DNA of 64,000 nt. Origin: Streptomyces sp. NBC_00237 (GTDB lineage: Bacteria; Actinomycetota; Actinomycetes; Streptomycetales; Streptomycetaceae). The stretch covers positions 372,001 through 436,000 of the forward strand of contig NZ_JAPEMT010000003.1 of assembly GCF_026342435.1 (NCBI RefSeq), in the 5' to 3' direction. A model generated the notes under the pieces. That model saw nothing but the letters and a program-made list of their open reading frames with translations. It was not told where the DNA came from and ran no database searches. This document shows positions 40,064 to 48,870 of this stretch, piece after piece (the stretch's first letter is position 1; every line of letters starts with the position of its first letter). Both the position numbers and the translations under genes were made by a program.

Positions 40064-42106
40064 ATGACCCTCCTTCGCAGACGCGGCCTCTTCGCCGCTG
40101 TACTCACCCTCCTGCTGGCCCTCGGCATGGCCTCCCCACCGGCCGCCGGTGCCGACACGCCGTGGTGGGAGCCCACCGCCCGGCCCGCCGCCGACTCGCA
40201 GCTCAACGTCACCGGCGAACCCTTCAAGGGCACCGACGCCCAGGGCAAGGTCCGGGGCTTCGTCGACGCGCACAACCACGTGATGTCCAACGAGGGCTTC
40301 GGCGGCCGCATCATCTGCGGCAAGCCGTTCTCCGAGGCGGGCGTCACCGACGCCCTCAAGGACTGCCCCGAGCACTACCCCGACGGCGCGCTCGCCCTCT
40401 TCGAGAACGTCACCGGCGGCGCGGACGGCCACCACGACCCGGTCGGCTGGCCCACGTTCAAGGACTGGCCCGCCCACGACTCCCTCAGCCACCAGCAGAA
40501 CTACTACGCCTGGCTGGAGCGCGCCTGGCGCGGCGGCCAGCGGGTGCTGGTCAACGACCTGGTCTCCAACGGCCTGCTGTGCTCGATCTACGCCCGCGAC
40601 CGGGGCTGCGACGAGATGGACTCCATCCGTCTCCAGGCCCGCAAGACCTACGAGATGCAGGCGTACGTCGACAAGCTGTACGGCGGTCCAGGCAAGGGCT
40701 TCTTCCGCATCGTCACCGACTCCGCCCAGGCCCGCCAGGTGGCCGCGCAGGGCAAGCTCGCGGTGGTGCTCGGCGTGGAGACCTCGGAGCCCTTCGGCTG
40801 CAAGCAGATCCTCGACGTCGCCCAGTGCGGCAAGGACGACATCGACCGCGGCCTGGACGAGCTGAAGAAGCTGGGCGTCAGCAGCATGTTCCTGTGCCAC
40901 AAGTTCGACAACGCGCTCTGCGGGGTGCGGATGGACAACGGCACCATCGGAACAGCCGTCAACATCGGCCAGTTCCTGTCCACCGGCACCTTCTGGCGCA
41001 CCGAGCAGTGCGCGGGACCGCAGCAGGACAACCCCTCCGGCAACGTCCCGGCCCCCGCCGAGGTGACCAAACTGCTGCCCGCGGGCGTCAAGGTGCCCGC
41101 CGACAACGGCGGCAAGTGCAACGTCCGAGGACTCACCGGCCTCGGCGAGTACGCCGTCAAGGGCCTGATGAAACGCAACATGATGCTCGAACTCGACCAC
41201 ATGAGCGTCAAGGCGGCTTCGCGCACCCTGGACCTGCTGGAGTCCGCCGCCTACCCGGGCGTGCTCTCCAGCCACAGCTGGATGGACGACAGCTGGCTGG
41301 AACGCCTCTACCGCCTCGGCGGCTTCAAGGCGTCGTACATGTCCGGCGCCGACGGCTTCGCCAAGGAGTCCGCGGGCACCAGGCCGCTGCGCCAGAAGTA
41401 CGGCGTCGGACTCGGCTACGGCACCGACATGAACGGCGTCGGCGGCTGGCCTGGACCGGTCGGCCCGGACGCTCCCAACGCGGTCACCTACCCCTACCGC
41501 AGCGCCGACGGCGGCTCCGTCCTCGACCGCCAGCGCACCGGCGAACGCGTCTGGGACATCAACACCGACGGTGCCGCCCACGCCGGTACGGTGCCCGACT
41601 GGATCGAGCAGATCCGGCTCAGCGGCGGCCAGGACACCGTGCAGGACCTGATGAACGGCGCGGAGTCCTACCTCACCACCTGGGGGGCGACCGAACGCCA
41701 CCAGGCCGGGGCGAACCTCGCCTCCGGTGCCCCGGCGAGCGCCAGTTCGACGGAGTGGAACCCGTTCACCAGCTACGCCGCCGGGCGGGCCGTGGACGGC
41801 GACAACGGCACCAGGTGGGCCAGCGACTGGTCCGACGACCAGTGGCTGAACATCGACCTGGGCGCCGCCCGCACGGTCGGCCGGGTCTCCCTCGACTGGG
41901 AGTCCGCCTCCGCGCGGGGCTACCGGATCGAGGTCTCGGACGACGGGACCGCCTGGCGGACCGTGTGGTCCACGGACAACGCGGACGGCGCCCTGGACAC
42001 CGCCGTGTTCACCCCCGTACAGGCACGGTACGTCCGGGTGCACGGCACGGCACGGGCCACCAAGTACGGCTACTCGCTGCGGGAGGCCGCGGTCTACGCC
42101 CGCTAG
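40064..42106 (+). CDS. Secreted amidohydrolase-like protein with C-terminal F5/8 (discoidin) domain
   Basis: The 680-residue protein starts at ATG 40064, with GAAGG upstream. A Sec signal peptide (RRRGLFAAVLTLLLALGMAS) ends near residue 29. The catalytic part (about 50-540) begins with FVDAHNHVMSNEGFGG, an HxH metal site like membrane dipeptidase and related amidohydrolases, and has LELDHMSVKA, VLSSHSWMDD and GYGTDMNGVGGWPG with further ligand candidates. Residues about 545-680 are an F5/8 type C or CBM32-like carbohydrate-binding domain (ARTVGRVSLDWESASARGYR, YVRVHGTARATKYGYSL). It probably hydrolyses a cell-wall or extracellular substrate; the exact reaction is unknown. Confidence 0.85.
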   Translation: MTLLRRRGLFAAVLTLLLALGMASPPAAGADTPWWEPTARPAADSQLNVTGEPFKGTDAQGKVRGFVDAHNHVMSNEGFGGRIICGKPFSEAGVTDALKDCPEHYPDGALALFENVTGGADGHHDPVGWPTFKDWPAHDSLSHQQNYYAWLERAWRGGQRVLVNDLVSNGLLCSIYARDRGCDEMDSIRLQARKTYEMQAYVDKLYGGPGKGFFRIVTDSAQARQVAAQGKLAVVLGVETSEPFGCKQILDVAQCGKDDIDRGLDELKKLGVSSMFLCHKFDNALCGVRMDNGTIGTAVNIGQFLSTGTFWRTEQCAGPQQDNPSGNVPAPAEVTKLLPAGVKVPADNGGKCNVRGLTGLGEYAVKGLMKRNMMLELDHMSVKAASRTLDLLESAAYPGVLSSHSWMDDSWLERLYRLGGFKASYMSGADGFAKESAGTRPLRQKYGVGLGYGTDMNGVGGWPGPVGPDAPNAVTYPYRSADGGSVLDRQRTGERVWDINTDGAAHAGTVPDWIEQIRLSGGQDTVQDLMNGAESYLTTWGATERHQAGANLASGAPASASSTEWNPFTSYAAGRAVDGDNGTRWASDWSDDQWLNIDLGAARTVGRVSLDWESASARGYRIEVSDDGTAWRTVWSTDNADGALDTAVFTPVQARYVRVHGTARATKYGYSLREAAVYAR

Positions 42107-42131
42107 CCGACCCCCGTGAGGACCCGGCGGA

Positions 42132-42725
42132 TCACTCCCGTACCAGCAGCAGGATCTGGTCCGCGACGGTGTCCAGCACGTCGGCGGCCCTCGCCTCGTC
42201 GCCCAGGACGAGGAAGGTGAGGGTGAGCCCGTCCGTCAGCGCGGCCAGATACCGGGCGGCTGTCGGCTCGGGCACCGTCAGCTCCACGCCCAGAAGGGCG
42301 GGGAGCTGACGGAGCACCGTGGTGTGGGCGCTGAGGTAGCGCTCGTACTGCCGCCGGGCCAGATGCTCGTAGCCGGGCTCCCGCAGGGCGTACTGGGTGA
42401 GTTCGTACGTCAGCATGTGCTCGCCGGGATGGGCCAGCACGTGGTCCCAGTACGCCTGCAAGCCGGCCCGGATCGTCTCGCGCAGCGTGGACTTGCGGGT
42501 CAGCCGGGCCAGGACGTCCGACTCGGAGTGCTCGGAGATGGTGTCCATCACCGCCTCCAGCAACTCCTGCTTGGAGCCGAAGCAGTAGTGGAAGACGCTC
42601 AGCGAGACCCCGGCCTCCGCCACGACGGACCGCGTCGTGGTCTTCGCGACGCCGTCCCGGGCCATCACCCGGATCGCCGCCTCGACCAGTTGTCTCCGCC
42701 GCTGTGCCGCCGGCAGCCGTCCCAT
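42132..42725 (-). CDS. TetR family transcriptional regulator
   Basis: The 197-residue protein has an N-terminal HTH (about 8-55): AQRRRQLVEAAIRVMARDG, TTTRSVVAEAGVSLSVFHYCF. The C-terminal domain resembles the BetI-like/TetR_C_6 type, with LTYELTQYALREPGYEHLARRQYERYL. ATG 42725 follows GGGGAGGGG. It is convergent with the F5/8 protein gene. Its target is not obvious: the PhoX-like gene upstream reads the same way after a 100-bp gap. Confidence 0.88.
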   Translation of the reverse strand: MGRLPAAQRRRQLVEAAIRVMARDGVAKTTTRSVVAEAGVSLSVFHYCFGSKQELLEAVMDTISEHSESDVLARLTRKSTLRETIRAGLQAYWDHVLAHPGEHMLTYELTQYALREPGYEHLARRQYERYLSAHTTVLRQLPALLGVELTVPEPTAARYLAALTDGLTLTFLVLGDEARAADVLDTVADQILLLVRE

Positions 42726-42825
42726 GGCGTTCCCCTCCCCCTGACCGGCGCCAGCATACTGATGCACGCTGATCGGGGCCGCGCGGTGCCGTCAGGCCAA
42801 GGCGAGGTGGGCAGGAAGGCGTCGG

Positions 42826-43986
42826 TCAGCTGCGGAAGGGGCCCGTCACCTCGTAGGTGATGCCGCCGGAGGAACTGCCGCTCGTGCCGCGCTGGCTGGA
42901 GAAGTAGAGGCGGGTGCCGTCCGGGGAGAAGGCAGGGCCCGTGATCTCCGAACCGGACTGGCCGGTGAGGCGCAGGAACGGGGTCACCACGTTCTCCCGG
43001 GTGATCACGCAGATGTCCATGGAGCCGCCGTCCTCCGCGACGAACAGGTCGCCGGAAGCGCTGCCGGTGACGTTGTCGACGCCGGTCAGCGGGGCGCTCC
43101 CGCCGGTCACCAGCGAGTCGTCGTAGACCAGGTCGAGGGTGGAAGCGGCGGCGTCGTACCGCCAGACCCGGTTGTCGCCCTTGGTCGTGAAGTAGCAGAC
43201 GCCGTCCGCGTAGTAGCAGCCCTCACCGCCGTTGAAGCGCTTCGCGCCGGACACCTGGGAGCGGGTGGACTGGGACGCGCCGGACGGGTCGGGGACCTTG
43301 GCCCAGGTGACCGGGCCGCTGGTGCCGGAGCCCATCTTCAGTACTTCCAGCTGGCCCGAGGCCAGATTGCCCCAGGTGGTGGGGGTGAAGCGGTAGAAGC
43401 ACCCGTCGGTGACGTCCTCGGTGAGGTAGACGACCTTGCGATCCGGGTCGGCGGCGGCCGCCTCGTGCTTGAACCGGCCCATGGCGTCTCTCCGCACGGC
43501 CGCCTTCACACCCCACGGGTCCGTTTCGAAGACGTACCCCCGGTCGACCTCCTCACAGGACAGCCACGTGTTCCACGGGGTCTTGCCGCCCGCGCAGTTC
43601 TGCCGGGTGGAGGAGAGGATGCGGTGGGCCCCGGTGATCGCACCGGTCGACGAGAAGCGGATCGCGCCCGCACCCCCGGACGGGTTGACCTCCGAGTTGG
43701 AGACGTAGATCCACCCCGTTCCGTCCGCGTAGCAGGCGCCGCCGTCGGGGGCCGGGTGCCAGGTGTACGACGTTCCCGCCACCTTCTGGCCGGAGCGGGC
43801 CACCACGCGGCTCTGGAACCCGGACGGCAGTTGCACGCCGTTCGCGTCGGCCGCGCCCAAGGACCCGTACGGTCCTGCGCCCGGCTGTGCGGGATCGGCG
43901 TGGGCGGCGCCCAGCCACAGGGAGCCGCTGAAGGCGGTCGCGGACGAGCCGATGACGGCGGCGCGCAGGAAGGTACGGCGTTCCAT
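42826..43986 (-). CDS. PhoX-like (DUF839) Tat-secreted protein
   Basis: The 386-residue protein has a twin-arginine signal (MERRTFLRAAVIGSSATAFS) and a beta-propeller of the PhoX/DUF839 type: GTSYTWHPAPDGGACYADGTGWIYVSNSE in two parts, NTWLSCEEVDRGYVFETDPWG, GRFKHEAAAADPDRKVVYLTED and AEDGGSMDICVITREN. PhoX enzymes are calcium/iron alkaline phosphatases; the SCEE and GRFKHE segments carry the expected ligands. Members called DUF839 are often annotated as phosphatases without proof. ATG 43986 has GGAG nine bases upstream. It appears to be monocistronic. Confidence 0.85.
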   Translation of the reverse strand: MERRTFLRAAVIGSSATAFSGSLWLGAAHADPAQPGAGPYGSLGAADANGVQLPSGFQSRVVARSGQKVAGTSYTWHPAPDGGACYADGTGWIYVSNSEVNPSGGAGAIRFSSTGAITGAHRILSSTRQNCAGGKTPWNTWLSCEEVDRGYVFETDPWGVKAAVRRDAMGRFKHEAAAADPDRKVVYLTEDVTDGCFYRFTPTTWGNLASGQLEVLKMGSGTSGPVTWAKVPDPSGASQSTRSQVSGAKRFNGGEGCYYADGVCYFTTKGDNRVWRYDAAASTLDLVYDDSLVTGGSAPLTGVDNVTGSASGDLFVAEDGGSMDICVITRENVVTPFLRLTGQSGSEITGPAFSPDGTRLYFSSQRGTSGSSSGGITYEVTGPFRS

Positions 43987-44188
43987 GAGCGATCACTCCA
44001 GGTTCCGGGGCCGGTTGGCAGGCAGAACGTAGGGTTCCGGGATGGACGGCGCGGCAACGCCCGCTGAACGGGCGGGGAAGAGCGCGCACGCGTGTCCCGG
44101 GCGACGCGTGCGCCGTGGCTGCGCGGACGCGAATGCGCCTAGCACACGCGTGTTCTGACGGTACGTCACCCAGGCGTTCCGTCCCCCC

Positions 44189-45793
44189 TCATCGCCGCTC
44201 CTCCACCCCCTTCAGGAACGCCGCCGCCACCGGCCCCGCGTCCTTGCCGCCCGAGCCGCCGTCCTCGATCAGCACCGCGAAGGCCAGGTCGCCCCGGTAG
44301 CCGATGAACCACGCGTGCGTACGCGGCGGAGTCGCGTCGCCGTACTCGGCCGTGCCCGTCTTCGCGCCGGGTTCCCCGCTCATGCCGCGCAGCGCCTTGC
44401 CGGAGCCCTCGGTCACCACCGCCCGCATCAGCGTGCGGAGTTGGGAGGCGACCGGGGGCTCCAGCCGCACCGGGGCCTTCGCCCGCTGCTTCACGGCGGC
44501 GGGCACGAGCACCGGCTGCCGGAACGTGCCGTCCTTGACGGTCGCCGCCACCGAGGCCATGACGAGGGGGCTGGCCTGCACCCGGCCCTGCCCGATCATC
44601 GCCGCGGCCTGGTCGTTGGCGCTGGTGGCCACCGGCACCGAGCCGTCGAACGTCACCGCGCCGACGTCCCAGCTCTGCCCGATGCCGAACGCCTTCGCGG
44701 TGTCCGTGAGCGAACTCGGAGTCAGCCGGTCGCGTTGCGCGATGATGCCCGTGTTGCAGGAGTGGGCGAAGTCGTCGGCGAACGTGGCCCCCTCGGGAAG
44801 CTCGAACAGATCCTGGTTCTCGAACCTCTGCCCGTTGACGGTCACGTACTTCGGGCACGGCGTGGGTGTGCTCGTGCTCATCCCGCCGCCGATCAGCGCC
44901 GCGGCCGTGACCACCTTGAAGTCCGAGCCGGGCGGGTACTGGCCGCGCAGCGCCCGGTTCTCGCCGGTGGGCGGATTGTCGGCGGCGGCCACGATCTCGC
45001 CCGTGCTGGGCCGGACCGCCACGATCGCCGCGTTCTTCGACAGCCCGCGCAGCGCGGCCTCGGCGGCCTTCTGGGTCGACTTGTCGAGAGTGGTGCGTAC
45101 GGGACTGCCACCGTCGCCCTTCGAGGTGTGCAGGGTGGCCAGGGTGCGGCCGGTGCTGGTGCCCACGATGGCCACGCCCGACGCCGCCCGCCCGGCCAAC
45201 TGCTTCTCGTAGCGGTAGTGCAGGCCGCTGGTGCCCGGCGCGCCGACCAGGGCCGGGGCGAGCCCGTCCAGCGGGGTGCCGTCGGCGGACAAGATCTCCG
45301 CGCGCCGGGACTCGGTCGTCGCCGCGAGCTTGCTGCCGTCGGTGAGCCGTGGGTGCACGACCGCCGGGCTCCAGGCCACCCGCCAGTCGTCGCCCGTACG
45401 CACGAGGGGCGCGACGGAGTCGTACGTGAAGCGGTCGCCGCCCTTCAGGTGCAGGGTGACGCGGAACGGGTAGAGGTCGCCGTCCCGTCCGCTGCTTCGC
45501 CCGCCGTCCCGTTCGCCTCGCCGTAGCTCGAAGCGCGCACCGGGCAGGTCCTTGGCGTGGGCGGTCAGCCGGGCGGTGGCCCGGGCCGGGTCACTGGTGG
45601 CGCGCCCGGCCGCCGGTGCGTCGCCGGACGCCCACGCGTCGAGGAAGGCGTCGACGGCCACGGCCCGCGCGTCTTTCTCCTCGCCCTGGAGCAGCAGCCG
45701 CCAGGCGGCGGTGCCCGCACCGGCGACCAGCACCAGGACGAGGACGAGGAGCAGGAAGGGGCGCCGCCTCGCGGCGCGTCTCGTGTCGGACAT
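44189..45793 (-). CDS. Penicillin-binding protein (MecA-N plus transpeptidase)
   Basis: The 534-residue class B-like PBP has one N-terminal membrane helix (PFLLLVLVLVLVAGAGTAAW), an NTF2-like MecA_N domain (about 40-150), a short dimerisation region and a C-terminal transpeptidase. Active-site motifs are PGSDFKVV (SxxK), HSCNTGI (SxN) and AKTGTAEYG (KTG). It cross-links peptidoglycan stem peptides outside the membrane. MecA_N-type PBPs can have low beta-lactam affinity. It is divergent from a LysR plus beta-lactamase-like pair across 86 bp, which suggests a cell-wall-antibiotic response unit. No clear ribosome site precedes ATG 45793. Confidence 0.92.
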   Translation of the reverse strand: MSDTRRAARRRPFLLLVLVLVLVAGAGTAAWRLLLQGEEKDARAVAVDAFLDAWASGDAPAAGRATSDPARATARLTAHAKDLPGARFELRRGERDGGRSSGRDGDLYPFRVTLHLKGGDRFTYDSVAPLVRTGDDWRVAWSPAVVHPRLTDGSKLAATTESRRAEILSADGTPLDGLAPALVGAPGTSGLHYRYEKQLAGRAASGVAIVGTSTGRTLATLHTSKGDGGSPVRTTLDKSTQKAAEAALRGLSKNAAIVAVRPSTGEIVAAADNPPTGENRALRGQYPPGSDFKVVTAAALIGGGMSTSTPTPCPKYVTVNGQRFENQDLFELPEGATFADDFAHSCNTGIIAQRDRLTPSSLTDTAKAFGIGQSWDVGAVTFDGSVPVATSANDQAAAMIGQGRVQASPLVMASVAATVKDGTFRQPVLVPAAVKQRAKAPVRLEPPVASQLRTLMRAVVTEGSGKALRGMSGEPGAKTGTAEYGDATPPRTHAWFIGYRGDLAFAVLIEDGGSGGKDAGPVAAAFLKGVEERR

Positions 45794-45836
45794 GGGGCGA
45801 TCGAAACAGTCGCAGCGCGTCGGCGTCCAACAGTCC

Positions 45837-45871
45837 TATGCCGATGATCTCCATACCGAAATGACTATGAT
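45837..45871 (+). promoter_or_regulatory. LysR box and leaderless promoter of the LysR/beta-lactamase unit
   Basis: TATG-N11-CATA (45837-45855) fits the T-N11-A core of LysR sites. A -10 like TATGAT (45866-45871) ends eight bases before ATG 45880, and no Shine-Dalgarno is present, so the message is probably leaderless. The same site could control the divergent PBP gene. Confidence 0.5.
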
Positions 45872-45879
45872 GCCTGTTC

Positions 45880-46902
45880 ATGGACCTCATCAAGCACGTG
45901 CGGTACTTCGTGGTGGTCGCTGAGGAACAGCACTTCGGGCGGGCCGCGGCACGCCTCGGGATGGCGCAGCCGTCGCTGTCGCAGCGCATCCAGCGACTGG
46001 AGAAGGAGTTCGGGGTCAGACTCTTCGACCGCACCAGCCGGGGAGCGGAACTGACCGAGGGCGGTCGGCTGGTGCTCGCCGAGGCCCGGCCGCTGCTGGA
46101 GCGGGCCGACGCCCTGGAGGGGACGGCGGCCAGGGTGCGCAGCGGAGCGGCAGGGCTGCTGCGGGCCGCGGTGCCGCCCGAGTTGGACAGTGCGGTGGTC
46201 GCCGCGCTGGTGGGCGGGTTCCGCGAGGGCTCGCCGGGAGTCCGCCTCGAACTGCGGGAACGGGGCGCCCAGGCGCAGTTGGCGGAACTGGCGGCCGGGA
46301 GCCTGGACGCCGGAGTGCTGCGGCACCCGGTGGACGTGGCGGGCCTCGCGCTGGGCGAGGTGATGTGCCGCCCTCTCGGGGTGGTCGTCCCGGACGACGG
46401 CACCGGCACCGGCACCGACACTGGCACCAGCACCAGCACCAGCACCAGCACCAGCACCAGCACCGGTCCGGCAGGACAGCTGGCGCTCGCCGAACTCACC
46501 GGCCGTGACCTGGTGCTCTTCCCCCGGCAGTCCGGGCCCGCACTGCACGACGAGATCCTCGCCACCTGCCGCAGGCACGGTTTCGAACCCGGTACGGTGA
46601 TCGCCGGCCGCGATCCCGCGTTCGTCACCGGCATGGTGCTGTCCGGTACCGCCGTCGCCTTCGCCCCGCGCGAGCGCGAGGTGCCCGCCGGAGCGGTGTG
46701 GCGCGCGCTTGCCGGGGCACCGCTCCTGGAGCGGTTGTCGGCGGCCTGGCTGCGCAGCCGCCAGGGCGACCCGGCGGTGGAACTGTTCGCTGCGGTGGTG
46801 GAAGAGGCGTTGGCCGAGTACGGAGGAATGATCCCGGTGGCACAGACCGTCGCGGCAGGGCGCCCCTGGGCGCCGGTCCCGCGCCTGGGATTCACGGTAT
46901 GA
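45880..46902 (+). CDS. LysR family transcriptional regulator
   Basis: The 340-residue protein has the classic N-terminal HTH (1-62: HVRYFVVVAEEQHFGRAAAR, LGMAQPSLSQRIQRLEKEFG, VRLFDRTSRGAELTEGG) and a two-lobed effector domain (about 92-305). The lobe hinge contains a GT/ST dipeptide run encoded by a hexanucleotide repeat (46399-46464), which is absent from typical members. ATG 45880 looks leaderless. Its stop overlaps the start of the beta-lactamase-like gene (ATGA), so the two are translationally coupled. Confidence 0.92.
   Translation: MDLIKHVRYFVVVAEEQHFGRAAARLGMAQPSLSQRIQRLEKEFGVRLFDRTSRGAELTEGGRLVLAEARPLLERADALEGTAARVRSGAAGLLRAAVPPELDSAVVAALVGGFREGSPGVRLELRERGAQAQLAELAAGSLDAGVLRHPVDVAGLALGEVMCRPLGVVVPDDGTGTGTDTGTSTSTSTSTSTSTGPAGQLALAELTGRDLVLFPRQSGPALHDEILATCRRHGFEPGTVIAGRDPAFVTGMVLSGTAVAFAPREREVPAGAVWRALAGAPLLERLSAAWLRSRQGDPAVELFAAVVEEALAEYGGMIPVAQTVAAGRPWAPVPRLGFTV
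46399..46464 (+). repeat. Hexanucleotide microsatellite inside the LysR gene
   Basis: Eleven 6-bp units (GGCACC or AGCACC, with one GACACT) encode alternating Gly/Ser-Thr. Six consecutive AGCACC copies are perfect. Copy changes would keep the frame but lengthen the effector-domain linker. Confidence 0.9.
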
Positions 46903-47864
46903 GCGGTATGAGCGGCACGAGCGGCATGGGCGGTAGGAGCGCTGTGAGCGGTAGGAGCGCCATGAGCGGGGCGGCGACCGGCGCGGTGCGCGCCCGGCTG
47001 CGCGCGGTGTTCGCGGACGCGGGCGTCACGGGCCAGCTGCACGCGCTCGACCTGGACAGCGGCGCGGAGGTGGGGATCGGCGCCGACGCCCTGGTCAGCA
47101 CCGCCAGTACGCACAAGCTCTGCCTGGCCGTGGCGGTACGGCGGCTCGCCGACGCCGGGCACCTCGACCCGAAGGAACAGGTCGAGGTCCCGGTCCACGG
47201 CCGTACTGCCGGAGGCACGGGCGTGGCCATGCTCCGCGACCCGGTCCGCATGTCGCTGCGGGACCTGCTCGCCCTCGCCCTCACGGTCAGCGACAACGCG
47301 GCGGCGGACGTGCTCTACGACCGGGTCGGCCTGGACGGCGTGAACCGGGCCATGGCCGCACTCGGGCTGACCCGCACCGTGGCCGTCCACACCGGGCGCG
47401 ACCTGCTCACCGCGATCGACGAGGACTGTGGCGGAGACCAGGCGCGCCTGCTGGTGGACCCCGGCCTGACCGCCCGCCTGCGCGTCTTGGACCCCGAGCG
47501 CACGAACCGCAGCACCCCGCGCGAGCTGACCCGGCTGCTCGCCGCCGTCTGGCACGACGAGGCGTGCGCGCCCGAGGGCGCGGCCGAACTGCGGTCCGTG
47601 CTCGCCCATCAGGTCTGGCCGCACCGGCTGGCGTCCGGCTTCCCCTTCGACGACGTACGAGTGGCGGGCAAGACGGGCACGCTGCCGACGCTCCGCCACG
47701 AGGTGGGCGTCGTCGAGTACCCGGACGGCGGACGCTACGCCGTCGCGGTCTTCACCCGCGCCGCCCGCACGGCCGCGAACCAGCCCGCGGCCGACGCGGC
47801 CATCGGTACGGCGGCCCGCCTCGCGGTGGAATCCCTGCGCGTGCCGCCGCGACGAGGGGCATGA
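46899..47864 (+). CDS. Class A beta-lactamase-like serine hydrolase without signal peptide
   Basis: The 321-residue protein starts at ATG 46899, overlapping the LysR stop; later in-frame ATGs at 46908 and 46962 are possible. Motifs: STASTHKLCLAV (SxxK), SDNAAAD (SDN) and VAGKTGTLPT (KTG). The omega-loop glutamate is not in the usual ExxLN context (PERTNRSTPREL stands there), which is near-canonical for class A. The N-terminus is a Met/Ser/Gly repeat rather than a signal peptide, so export is doubtful and a cytoplasmic esterase or acyl-transfer role is possible. Coupling to a LysR gene recalls LysR-controlled Streptomyces beta-lactamase genes. Confidence 0.85.
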   Translation: MSGMSGTSGMGGRSAVSGRSAMSGAATGAVRARLRAVFADAGVTGQLHALDLDSGAEVGIGADALVSTASTHKLCLAVAVRRLADAGHLDPKEQVEVPVHGRTAGGTGVAMLRDPVRMSLRDLLALALTVSDNAAADVLYDRVGLDGVNRAMAALGLTRTVAVHTGRDLLTAIDEDCGGDQARLLVDPGLTARLRVLDPERTNRSTPRELTRLLAAVWHDEACAPEGAAELRSVLAHQVWPHRLASGFPFDDVRVAGKTGTLPTLRHEVGVVEYPDGGRYAVAVFTRAARTAANQPAADAAIGTAARLAVESLRVPPRRGA

Positions 47865-48466
47865 GCAGGTCCGGCGGACGTTCGGTACCCGGTGGGCGTC
47901 CGGCGTCCGACGTCCGGCGGACACGGGTGTACGCGCGTGGCGTTCGCGGCGTCGGGGAGTGCACCCCGTGACGACTCGCCCCGGCCTCACGACACTTGGG
48001 GAAGGTGGAGTCGCACGGCGATGAAGTGGGCGCGATGGCTGGAGGACGGGGACGGGGACGGGACGAGGGCGCGCGGCCGGAGCGGGTGCGGGGCGTGCCT
48101 TCTGGGGGATCGGCAACGGGCCGGTTCAGTGGGTGAGGAACCGCATCAGGGGGCTGCCGCCCGGAGTCACGCGGCGGTTCGGAGGCACTCCGCCGCCGAC
48201 CAGGGGCGAGACCAACGGCAACCGGCCGACCGGGGAGGGCGGAGCGTCAGGCAACCCCTTCCTGGGTCGGGGGAGCTGGCGGATCAACCGGCATCCCTCC
48301 CCGGGGAGCGGCAGCCACCCGACAGGACACCGTGCGCCCAGCCCGCCCCCAGCCTCCGGCGGCACCGGAGGCACCAACACCCCGCCCTCCGAAGGCACTT
48401 CCCCCTCTTTCCTCCAGCCGGACGCTTCGGTGTCGTCCGACGCCTCCGCCGCGCCGGACGCGAGCC

Positions 48467-48610
48467 TCACACCGGACGCCGCCGCAGCGCGGCCTCGTTG
48501 TAACGCAGGCCCAGCGAGGCCGTCCTGGTGAAGTACGTGCCCAAGGTGCGTACGCAACTGTGCGATTCGACGATCTGGTAGTACCAGACGAACTGGATCC
48601 TGCGGCGCAC
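48467..48610 (-). CDS. Candidate 47-residue basic small protein
   Basis: A minus-strand frame from GTG 48610 to TGA 48467 encodes VRRRIQFVWYYQIVESHSCV, RTLGTYFTRTASLGLRYNEA, ALRRRPV. Nearly all codons end in G or C with only about five exceptions, unlike the surrounding frames. GGGGGCGG lies about seven bases upstream as a possible ribosome site. No family is recognised and no partner gene is apparent. It could also be the 3' remnant of a larger gene, because the frame is open for some distance upstream without a good start. Confidence 0.4.
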   Translation of the reverse strand: MRRRIQFVWYYQIVESHSCVRTLGTYFTRTASLGLRYNEAALRRRPV

Positions 48611-48814
48611 GAAATGCCGCCCCCTGGCCGTACTGTGCTGCCTCGCACACTTTCCGTAGCAGCATTGTGGAGTCCGCTGCGGCGGACCGGCAGTCGAAGC
48701 GCTGAAGTCCGCGGGGGCGGCGCTGCTTCTACGGCGTTTGGACGGGCCCGTACGGTGCTCCGTGCTGACCCGTACTGCGACAGCCGCCCCGGTGTACGGG
48801 ACGGCCGGGCGCGT

Positions 48815-48858
48815 CGGCCGGGCGCGTCGGCTGTCCGCAAGGCGTACGCGCCCGGCCG
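48815..48858 (-). terminator. Hairpin terminator of the luciferase-like oxidoreductase
   Basis: CGGCCGGGCGCGT (48815-48827) pairs perfectly with ACGCGCCCGGCCG (48846-48858) over an 18-nt loop, 12 bases after the minus-strand stop at 48871. Confidence 0.7.
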
Positions 48859-48870
48859 TGGCGTCGCCCC

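Larger units (their letters stand above)
47865..48870. other. Gene-poor 1-kb region
   Basis: No gene of normal length is convincing here. The middle (about 48130-48530) encodes only Pro/Gly/Ser-rich frames on both strands with weak starts. The one credible small frame is at 48467-48610 on the minus strand. A strong hairpin at 48815-48858 ends the oxidoreductase transcript. Direct repeats of CGGGCGCGTCGGC occur at about 48807-48830. Confidence 0.6.

Noticed and set aside
37649..42043. A 1464-residue open frame on the minus strand opposite the Otr(A)-like and F5/8 genes
   Set aside because: It runs antisense to two genes with good motifs and its codon third positions lack the expected bias. 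It has no recognisable domain.
48133..48531. Pro/Gly/Ser-rich 132-residue frame on the plus strand
   Set aside because: GC bias is moderate, the composition is low complexity, the start has no good ribosome site and it overlaps the 47-aa candidate on the other strand. A real disordered protein cannot be excluded.
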